Positions 1 through 4,805 of a stretch of DNA of 6,143 nucleotides are shown here, piece by piece; positions within the stretch are counted from its first letter, which is position 1; the number at the start of each line of letters is the position of its first letter. The stretch lies in assembly GCA_001643475.1 (NCBI GenBank), contig LXTK01000204.1:1-6143 (forward strand). The letters are read 5' to 3'. A model generated the notes under the pieces. It was not told where the DNA came from. It worked only from the letters and a program-made list of their open reading frames with translations, and did no database searches. The translations under genes were made by a program, and so were the position numbers. This stretch comes from Proteobacteria bacterium SPGG2. GTDB taxonomy: Bacteria > Pseudomonadota > Gammaproteobacteria > Acidiferrobacterales > SPGG2.

Positions 1-261
1 GTGCTCGACGAGGAAGCGGGCGCCGGCTATTGGCAGCCGGTGGACGCCAGGTCGGATGACGACTCCAATTGGTTCTCGAATACCCGGCTGACCAACTACC
101 TCAAGGCCATGTCGGCGCGGCACGTCATGGTCGTCGCCGATTCCTGCTACTCGGGCAACCTGACGCGTGTGGCCACGTCCACCGTGCGGCCGAAGTCTAC
201 CCGCTGTTCTGCCGGCGCATGGACCAACATATTAAGCACAATCGGCGCACCACACATGTGA
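1..261 (+). CDS. Caspase-like (peptidase C14) domain protein, fragment lacking both ends
   Basis: Residues 22-56 read like the end of a bacterial caspase p20 domain. A NWFSNTRLTNYLKAMSARH stretch leads into VVADSCYSGNLTR, whose Cys49 in DSCYSG matches the catalytic cysteine of the C14 family; the upstream GYWQPVDA segment is also typical. The paired catalytic His would lie left of the window. The frame is open at base 1, so the GTG there is probably an internal Val codon rather than the start. Family resemblance stops at about Arg56 (base 168). The remaining 30 residues to the stop at 261 are read antisense through an acyl-CoA synthetase gene and are not genuine caspase sequence. Third-codon-position GC is about 88% over the first 56 codons (hand count), well above the neighbouring gene. 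Members of this family are Cys endopeptidases, often in larger multidomain proteins; the substrate cannot be guessed. The family call is good; the gene is broken or artificially joined. Confidence 0.75.
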   Translation: MLDEEAGAGYWQPVDARSDDDSNWFSNTRLTNYLKAMSARHVMVVADSCYSGNLTRVATSTVRPKSTRCSAGAWTNILSTIGAPHM

Positions 262-1094
262 GTCACGCCGTATTGCTTGATCATCGGGAAGATCAGGGCT
301 GGATCCACTCGGCGCAGGCATACATGTGTACCCGCAGCCGCGGTGACACCCCAGGTGTAGGTCCAACCATTACAGTGAAACATGGGGAGTGTCCACAGAT
401 AGATCGACGACTCACTTAATTTGAAAGCGAGTATTTGACCCAAGGCATTCAAGTAGGCACCGCGGTGATGATAAACCACACCCTTGGGGTTGCCGGTGGT
501 GCCAGAGGTGTAGTTGAGACTTATTGCTTGCCATTCATCTTCAAGCGGTGGTCCGCCAAAATCTGGTTCGCCTCGCATCAAGAACGACTCGTAGTCACAT
601 TCCCCCAATAACTCGCCACCTTCGTAAAGTGGATCGTCGATGTCGATTACCAACAGCGGGTGCTTTACGTTCTTGATAACCTGACTAATAGTCTCCGAGA
701 ATTCCCGATCGGTAATCAGCACTTTAGTCTGCGCGTGATCGAGAATAAAACTGATGGTTGCTGCGTCAAGCCGATAGTTCAAGGCATTAAGTACAGCGCC
801 GGTCATCGGCACGCCGTAATGCGCTTCAAGCATCGCCGGTATATTGGGCGCCATCACTGAAACCGTGTCACCGCGGCCTATACCGTGTGCCGCCAGTGCG
901 CCCGCCAATCGCCGACAACGATCGGCAAACTCGTGATAACTGTAACGTTGATCACCGTGGATCACGGCCGTCTTATCCGGATATACGGTGCTAGAGCGCT
1001 GAAGAAAACTTAACGGCGTAAGTGGCACATAGTTGGCGCCTACCTGGCCGAGATCAGTGTCGTATATGGTAAGTAGTGGCACGTCTTTGTTCAT
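147..1094 (-). CDS. AMP-forming acyl-CoA synthetase, N-terminal part only (3' end lost)
   Basis: The product activates a carboxylic acid to an acyl-adenylate and then to an acyl-CoA. It belongs to the ANL (AMP-binding) superfamily and resembles medium-chain or DmdB-like ligases. The phosphate-binding loop YTSGTTGNPKG lies at residues 195-205, followed by YHHRGAYLNAL, then the LPMFHCNGWTYTWG segment (236-249) and the AGTHVCLRR strand. Family members run to roughly 540 residues. Here family-like sequence ends at Thr309 (base 168), just before the expected Gly/Ala-rich turn, so the second half of the adenylation core and the C-terminal lid with its catalytic Lys are missing. The last six residues, to the TAG at 147-149, are antisense to the caspase fragment. 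As written it should not be a working enzyme. It starts at ATG 1094, 55 bases after the Fe-S gene, with no clear Shine-Dalgarno, and is probably the third gene of the minus-strand operon. The exact substrate is unknown. Confidence 0.88.
   Translation of the reverse strand: MNKDVPLLTIYDTDLGQVGANYVPLTPLSFLQRSSTVYPDKTAVIHGDQRYSYHEFADRCRRLAGALAAHGIGRGDTVSVMAPNIPAMLEAHYGVPMTGAVLNALNYRLDAATISFILDHAQTKVLITDREFSETISQVIKNVKHPLLVIDIDDPLYEGGELLGECDYESFLMRGEPDFGGPPLEDEWQAISLNYTSGTTGNPKGVVYHHRGAYLNALGQILAFKLSESSIYLWTLPMFHCNGWTYTWGVTAAAGTHVCLRRVDPALIFPMIKQYGVTHMCGAPIVLNMLVHAPAEQRVDFGRTVDVATRVRLPE
160..172. other. Breakpoint joining two unrelated truncated genes
   Basis: The plus-strand caspase frame matches its family up to about base 168. 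The minus-strand acyl-CoA synthetase matches its family down to about base 168. Both genes lose their 3' ends at this one spot, tail to tail, with no intergenic sequence. Third-position GC falls from about 88% on the left to about 54% in the first 50 codons of the synthetase. Either a deletion or transfer boundary removed both 3' ends, or two different genomes were misjoined during assembly. I see no insertion sequence or inverted repeat at the join. Confidence 0.7.
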
Positions 1095-1149
1095 GCAGCG
1101 ATTTCATCATTTGGCCAAGCCAGCTGTCCAGTTCCATGGGGTGAATGGA

Positions 1150-1824
1150 CTAACGACTCTTAAGAAAGGCGAGCGTATGAAAATGCGCTTGCTCGGGTCG
1201 ATAACGGAACTTTGCACCAACCGGGCAAGCACGTCGCGCCAAACAACCGCCCTGTAAACAATCACTTCCTGCTTCGCTTGCAATGTGATCGCGACAGCGA
1301 TCAACGTCAAGCTGCCCTGGTGCCAGGGCATCCACGGGACAGGCAGATAGACAGGGTCGACCTGCACAGCTCTCACAAGGGCTAGGGCGGAGAACCAGCG
1401 GCGGCAATTCGATCGACTTCACAAACACCAGCGCCCCACGGTACGCGTGCCACAGCCCATAGTCGGGATGAATGAGCGGACCGATCGGAGATGGCGTCAC
1501 TGACTCCGCGCGTTGCGCCCAACGCAAGAACGGCAAATAGGGCGGACCATCGAATGGGAATAAGACGTGCGCGTTGCATTCGTTCGCCAACCTTGTCAAC
1601 ACTTCCCGCGTCCAGGTATTCAGTGGGTGCGGCTCGGTCGAGTCAACCGGCGCTCGTCGGAACACCTGCCACATGGCATCGCCGACATTCCCTGCGAGCA
1701 CAACCGTGCTCGCATCTCGCCCGTCAGGGACCGGGGGCACCGCGTCCGCGGGCCGGGGATGAAAGCCACCGCGCGACACAAGCCCTATCGAAATTAAAGC
1801 GCTCTCTATGGTTGCAAGCTCCAC
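1150..1824 (-). CDS. QueG-like protein with two [4Fe-4S] clusters
   Basis: A 224-residue protein whose C-terminal third is a dicluster ferredoxin. Cluster motif one is C150-x2-C153-x4-C158-x3-C162-P; motif two is C177-x11-C189-x4-C194-x5-C200-P. The spacing, and the DVDRCRDHIASE segment around C177, resemble the ferredoxin part of epoxyqueuosine reductase QueG and reductive dehalogenases, which pair such clusters with cobalamin. The N-terminal part is not the canonical QueG domain. It carries HPLNTWTREVL (66-76), FPFDGPPYLPFLRWAQRAE (89-107) and HPDYGLWHAYRGAL (119-132), which I take as signatures of an uncharacterised family. No signal peptide or membrane segment is visible, so it should be a cytoplasmic electron-transfer or redox protein. 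The start is GTG at 1824, only 10 bases after the PP-loop gene stop, implying cotranscription. The Fe-S call is firm; a cobalamin link is inference from QueG resemblance and from the BtuF-like and IcmF neighbours. Confidence 0.85.
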   Translation of the reverse strand: MELATIESALISIGLVSRGGFHPRPADAVPPVPDGRDASTVVLAGNVGDAMWQVFRRAPVDSTEPHPLNTWTREVLTRLANECNAHVLFPFDGPPYLPFLRWAQRAESVTPSPIGPLIHPDYGLWHAYRGALVFVKSIELPPLVLRPSPCESCAGRPCLSACPVDALAPGQLDVDRCRDHIASEAGSDCLQGGCLARRACPVGAKFRYRPEQAHFHTLAFLKSR

Positions 1825-1834
1825 CTTGCGATAC

Positions 1835-2512
1835 CTACATATCTCGTGAGTCGGGGATCACATCAGCGTAGACAAACCCGTCTCGCTCGATGATTTTGCC
1901 CACGGATACCGGAATGGATCGGCGGAACATCGGCCCAGCATAAGCAAAGGTGTGGAACTCACCATTCTCCCCGCACGGATCCACCCCGTCGGGCAGATCA
2001 CGCAAAAGGCCCGCGTCGTAAGTACGGCCGGCAAATTCATAGGGAAGGACCTTGGCATCGATGCATGTAAGGTGGGCGCGTAATCCGGCGGCAATCATCT
2101 CTGCCGCCAACACCCCAGTGTCTCGGCCCCATAGCGGAAATAGCGGCCGCAGGCCGCTGCGCTCTAGTAACGACTCTCGATACTCGCGGATATCTTCGAG
2201 AAACAGATCACCAAAGACCACCGCGTTAATTCCTTTTGCTTTCGCTTGCTCCAGGGTAATCCCGATCGCGGTCTCGTACTCGGTATTGGGGCAGGGTTCC
2301 GGAATGGGCACCGTGATCAAGGGCAGTCCGCAGGCGCGCGCTTGCGCCCAAACCAAAGACTCTCGCACTGCGTGCACCGCCACCCGTTTGGCGGGACGGT
2401 GAACGGTCGTGACTAGCCCCATCACCTCAATTTCGTCTTGTGCATGCAATACGTGTAAGGAATAGGCGCTGTCCTTACCACTGCTCCAGAATAGCCACGC
2501 CTTAACCGTCAT
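1835..2512 (-). CDS. Dph6-like PP-loop ATPase (diphthine-ammonia ligase family, COG2102-type)
   Basis: A 225-residue ATP pyrophosphatase-fold protein. The PP-loop SSGKDS is at residues 10-15, where family members bind ATP and adenylate a substrate carboxylate. FGDLFLEDIREYRE (100-113), LFPLWGRDT (124-132) and the hallmark CGENGEFHTFAYAGP (180-194) place it with Dph6/MJ0570-type proteins. Archaeal and eukaryotic Dph6 amidates diphthine on elongation factor 2; bacteria are not expected to make diphthamide, so the true bacterial substrate is unknown. Length is normal for the single-domain form and the protein looks cytoplasmic. I prefer ATG at 2512 over the in-frame GTG at 2518 because an AAGAAG ribosome-binding-like stretch sits about 5 bases before the ATG. 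It is the first gene of the minus-strand operon and is transcribed divergently from the BtuF-like gene 102 bases away. An amide-forming or ATP-dependent role in cofactor handling is speculation. Confidence 0.88.
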   Translation of the reverse strand: MTVKAWLFWSSGKDSAYSLHVLHAQDEIEVMGLVTTVHRPAKRVAVHAVRESLVWAQARACGLPLITVPIPEPCPNTEYETAIGITLEQAKAKGINAVVFGDLFLEDIREYRESLLERSGLRPLFPLWGRDTGVLAAEMIAAGLRAHLTCIDAKVLPYEFAGRTYDAGLLRDLPDGVDPCGENGEFHTFAYAGPMFRRSIPVSVGKIIERDGFVYADVIPDSRDM

Positions 2513-2547
2513 CGGCACTTCTTACCGTGATACCCTATTGACGGCAC

Positions 2548-2576
2548 TTAATAAATGCTTTCAGCCGCCATTGCAA
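2548..2576 (-). promoter_or_regulatory. Candidate sigma70 promoter for the minus-strand operon
   Basis: On the minus strand, TTGCAA (2571-2576) and TATTAA (2548-2553) are separated by exactly 17 bases, resembling -35 and -10 boxes with four or five consensus matches each. Transcription would start near 2541, leaving about 28 bases of leader before the ATG at 2512. Motifs this short arise by chance, so this is tentative. I found no comparably spaced pair facing the BtuF-like gene, no clear Shine-Dalgarno ahead of its ATG, and no room for a cobalamin riboswitch in this intergenic region of about 100 bases. Confidence 0.4.
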
Positions 2577-2614
2577 GGGCACTAACGTAAAGCATTGCGC
2601 ACGGCCTTAAAATA

Positions 2615-3391
2615 ATGCGAGTTGTCTCCCTTAATTGCTCCAATACCGAAATCGTCTGCGCCCTCGGCTGTGCAAACATGTTGGTGGGTGTCGATGACCA
2701 CTCCGACTTTCCAGCAGATGTAGTTAATGCTCTACCTCGGGTTGGGCCCGACTTAGGGATAGATGTCGACAAGGTAACGGCATTAAAGCCCGACTTGGTG
2801 CTCGGATCGCTGACCGTGCCGGGGCACGAGAAGATTGTCGCGGCCCTGGAGACTGCCGGCCTGAACTACCACGCGCCGGAGCCTGTGTCGCTGGAGGATG
2901 TGTATCGGGATGTGTTGGAGATTGCCGAATTGCTCGACGTACCGAGTAAGGGGCAGGCAACGTGCGAAGACATGCGCCAACGGATACAAGCAAATATCTC
3001 CCCTGCGTCTAACCGCACACCAACCATACTCGTACAGTGGTGGCCAAAACCGGTAATTGCGCCCGGTAAGAAGAGCTGGGTCAACGATCTCTTGGTGGCG
3101 GCCGGGGCGATTAATCCCTTGGCTGGGCGTGACGTCAAGAGTACGCCGCTTGAAGACGCCGAAGTGTTGGCACTCGATCCGGACGCGGTTGTCATTTCAT
3201 GGTGCGGCGTGCGCCCGGAGAAATATCGGCCCGAGGTGGTATACCGCAATGAACAGTGGCAACAGATGAATGCGATCGTCAATAAGCATGTCTACTGCGT
3301 GCCAGAGGCCTACCTGGGAAGGCCGTCGCCACGATTGGTGCAAGGCTACGAGGCACTCAGGGATATCGTGGGCACACTTAGTAACAGCTGA
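2615..3391 (+). CDS. BtuF-like cobalamin-binding-protein homologue without signal peptide
   Basis: A 258-residue protein of the class III (TroA/BtuF-type) substrate-binding fold. The N-lobe begins at once with MRVVSLNCSNTEIVCALG, then VGVDDHSDFP (24-33), LPRVGPDLGIDVDKV (40-54) and ALKPDLVLGSLTVPG (56-70). The C-lobe carries QWWPKPVIAPGKKSWVNDLL (141-160), AGAIN, and a GRPSPRLVQGYEALRDIV tail. Classical BtuF delivers vitamin B12 to BtuCD in the periplasm. Here the mature fold starts at residue 1 and an in-frame TAA at 2588-2590 leaves no room for an export signal, so the protein should be cytoplasmic. No BtuC or BtuD gene is in view. It may be an intracellular corrinoid carrier or sensor, but ligand identity is not shown by sequence alone; other class III ligands such as siderophores or metals remain possible. 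It is followed after 20 bases by the hydrolase gene, probably as one transcript. Confidence 0.85.
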   Translation: MRVVSLNCSNTEIVCALGCANMLVGVDDHSDFPADVVNALPRVGPDLGIDVDKVTALKPDLVLGSLTVPGHEKIVAALETAGLNYHAPEPVSLEDVYRDVLEIAELLDVPSKGQATCEDMRQRIQANISPASNRTPTILVQWWPKPVIAPGKKSWVNDLLVAAGAINPLAGRDVKSTPLEDAEVLALDPDAVVISWCGVRPEKYRPEVVYRNEQWQQMNAIVNKHVYCVPEAYLGRPSPRLVQGYEALRDIVGTLSNS

Positions 3392-3411
3392 TAGGTCAAC
3401 GCTTAAAAACC

Positions 3412-4182
3412 ATGGTTTCGTACCTGACTGCGGCCGGCCATCGTTTAGAGTATGCATGGTTAGGACCTGACTCCGACGAAGCACCCACGCTGGTATTCTT
3501 ACACGAGGGCCTTGGGTCGCTGGCCACATGGAAGGATTTTCCCAATGAGGTCGCAGCCGCTACCAGTTGTGGTGCTTTCCTGTATAGCCGCTGGGGTTAT
3601 GGTAAGTCCGATCCACGCATCGGCCCCTGTAACGAGCATTACCTACGCGACGAAGCACTGACGGCATTACCCGAAGTGCTTAGCAACATGAAGATCCAGC
3701 AGCCCATCCTCATCGGTCACAGTGATGGCGCTTCGCTCGCGCTGATCTATGCGGGTGCAAATAGTAACGATGTTCGCGGGTTAATCTTGGAAGCACCCCA
3801 TGTCTTCGTCGAAGACATCACGCTCGCCGGCATCAAACGCGCCGGACAGCTCTACAAAAGCACGGGCCTCCCGCAGAGATTGGCCCGCTATCATGGCGAT
3901 CGGCCAGATGTAGTATTTCAAAACTGGTACAGCACGTGGACCAGGGCCGATTTTAGAAAGTGGAACATCGAAGATTCTCTATCGGCCATTTGCTGCCCAC
4001 TACTCATCATCCAGGGTGAAGACGACGAATACGGAACCATCAAGCAGGTGGATGCGATCCGGACACAGGTATCAGGATCAGTGGAGGTACAGATGCTGCC
4101 CGACTGTGGGCACGCGCCGCACCGCGATCAACGGGAAGTAACAATAAACGCCATCATTCGCTTTGTGCGGGATCTGATTTGA
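3412..4182 (+). CDS. Alpha/beta-fold hydrolase
   Basis: A complete 256-residue alpha/beta hydrolase. The oxyanion-hole region is FLHEGLGS (29-36), the nucleophile elbow GHSDGAS gives Ser104, the acid is most likely Asp205 in QGEDDEYGT, and the catalytic base is His234 in DCGHAPHRD. SRWGYGKSDP (59-68) is the usual post-strand-4 segment. There is no signal peptide, so it is probably cytoplasmic. Family members cleave esters, thioesters, lactones or C-C bonds, and sequence alone does not choose between them. Beginning 20 bases after the BtuF-like gene on the same strand, it is probably cotranscribed with it. No clear Shine-Dalgarno precedes the ATG at 3412; translational coupling is possible. 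Its 3' end may overlap a damaged minus-strand frame by 55 bases. The class is certain, the substrate unknown; a thioesterase role beside acyl-CoA genes is only a guess. Confidence 0.9.
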   Translation: MVSYLTAAGHRLEYAWLGPDSDEAPTLVFLHEGLGSLATWKDFPNEVAAATSCGAFLYSRWGYGKSDPRIGPCNEHYLRDEALTALPEVLSNMKIQQPILIGHSDGASLALIYAGANSNDVRGLILEAPHVFVEDITLAGIKRAGQLYKSTGLPQRLARYHGDRPDVVFQNWYSTWTRADFRKWNIEDSLSAICCPLLIIQGEDDEYGTIKQVDAIRTQVSGSVEVQMLPDCGHAPHRDQREVTINAIIRFVRDLI

Positions 4183-4378
4183 TTGCCGAGGATCGGCCAC
4201 GCGGCCTCGCCCATAGCACCGTTAGCAATATCTTCAAACTTACCCTTGTCTTGGGGATAGACCTTGCATATCTCTAACCACCGACTCGGCGCGTACAACC
4301 CTCGCCCATCGCTACGTGCCTCAGGTAATACTTTTCGAGATCACCTTTTGCCGGCGAACTACTTGGGACGTTTCTCAT
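4128..4378 (-). pseudogene. Small unrecognised gene broken by a one-base frameshift
   Basis: A minus-strand frame opens at ATG 4378, nine bases after a strong GGAGG ribosome site, and reads MRNVPSSSPAKGDLEK before stopping early at 4274. A second frame, open from 4340 to a TGA at 4128-4130, reads VLPEARSDGRGLYAPSRWL and later KFEDIANGAMGEAAWPILGN, which looks like ordinary folded-protein sequence. One extra A in the AAAA run at 4331-4337 would join them into one 83-residue product. I do not recognise the family. The last 17 or so residues run antisense through the hydrolase 3' end and may not be original, so the gene may also be truncated there. It could be a decayed gene or an intact gene with a consensus error in the homopolymer. 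It lies downstream of icmF and the small membrane frame on the same strand. This entry accounts for the 220-base gap after the hydrolase. Confidence 0.5.
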
Positions 4379-4387
4379 GAACAACTA

Positions 4388-4392
4388 CCTCC
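4388..4392 (-). promoter_or_regulatory. Strong Shine-Dalgarno GGAGG before ATG 4378
   Basis: GGAGG on the minus strand sits nine bases ahead of the ATG at 4378. It is the best ribosome-binding match I found in the window and the main reason to treat the frameshifted frame behind it as a once-real gene rather than spacer. Confidence 0.5.
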
Positions 4393-4400
4393 ATCTATTG

Positions 4401-4419
4401 GCTTAGGATATCTCTAAGC
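4401..4419. repeat. Small inverted repeat, 6-bp arms, 7-base loop
   Basis: GCTTAG (4401-4406) and CTAAGC (4414-4419) are perfect reverse complements around gatatct. On the minus strand the arm overlaps the TAA at 4403-4405 that ends the second half of the small membrane frame. No T-run follows in either direction, so it is a weak hairpin rather than a convincing terminator. The core atatctctaa also occurs at 4268-4277, probably by chance. Confidence 0.3.
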
Positions 4420-4633
4420 TCGGTCGAAAAAACCTGGCATAGATCCAAAATCGCGCCTCACTTTCGGAATAGCGGCAAGTGTCTTGCGACAGGTGTCTTG
4501 ATTGGAATATAAAGTGTGGCCCACTGTGCACGGTGAGTTGCCGGCGCCAATGTTTTCTGAACAATCCCGCGCCCCCACCAATCACGATGCCCGCAAGCGC
4601 ACCAAACGTGGCTGAACCTAGCAAGACAAATCT
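4403..4633 (-). pseudogene. Second half of an interrupted small membrane protein
   Basis: Directly after the TGA at 4634-4636, in the same frame, the sequence continues RFVLLGSATFGALAGIV and then IGGGAGLF, a clear second hydrophobic helix rich in small residues. About 50 polar residues follow (FRKHWRRQLTVHSG onward) before a TAA at 4403. A TTG at 4624 could act as a start, but the helix begins with no leader, so a downstream half of one two-helix protein is more likely than a separate gene. The tail after the helix shows no recognisable features and may itself be out of frame. It is tentatively a decayed gene, or an intact gene with one wrong base. Confidence 0.45.
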
Positions 4634-4795
4634 TCAGCGTTCTGGCGATAGCTCGGCAAAGTCATGGATAAAATAGATGCCCAACGCCAAACCGACTAGC
4701 GCGCCGATCAGAAGACATGCGACAAATTTAACGACGAAGGAAAATATCGGGTTACTTTCGAACTGAACGGTGCGGCGTTCTTCACCCACCCGCAT
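4634..4795 (-). CDS. Small single-helix membrane protein (probably the first half of a two-helix protein)
   Basis: A 53-residue frame starting at ATG 4795, ten bases after the icmF stop, with a basic/acidic N-terminus (MRVGEERRTVQFESNP) and one hydrophobic helix at about residues 17-43 (FSFVVKFVACLLIGALVGLA and onward), ending HDFAELSPER before TGA. It is predicted to lie in the inner membrane. A longer same-frame reading from inside icmF exists, but its extra N-terminus is antisense-free shadow of the enzyme frame and is not credible. The same frame continues past the TGA into a second hydrophobic helix, so a TGG-to-TGA change at 4634-4636 would explain the split. No family is recognised. 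Its position suggests cotranscription with icmF; function is unknown. Confidence 0.5.
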   Translation of the reverse strand: MRVGEERRTVQFESNPIFSFVVKFVACLLIGALVGLALGIYFIHDFAELSPER

Positions 4796-4805
4796 CGAAG
4801 CACAC

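Noticed and set aside
69..419. 116-codon plus-strand frame across the breakpoint.
   Set aside because: It is out of frame with the caspase domain and antisense to the synthetase, with no family-like motif.
1491..1871. 126-codon plus-strand frame opposite the Fe-S gene.
   Set aside because: It is an Arg/Ser/Ala-rich antisense shadow of a gene with clear cysteine motifs.
2538..2566. TTGACG at 2538-2543 as a -35 box for the BtuF-like gene.
   Set aside because: At 16-18 base spacing the sequence is tcagcc-like, with no usable -10 box.
2519..2614. Cobalamin riboswitch in the divergent intergenic region.
   Set aside because: The gap is too short for the roughly 200-base element and no B12-box-like motif was seen.
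2866..3282. 138-codon minus-strand frame opposite the BtuF-like gene.
   Set aside because: It is Ser/Thr-rich shadow sequence with no domain, while the plus frame reads as a complete binding protein.
4187..4209. GC-rich hairpin after the hydrolase stop (CGAGG/CCTCG or GGCC/GGCC) as a rho-independent terminator.
   Set aside because: The two possible stems compete for the same bases and no T-run follows on either strand.
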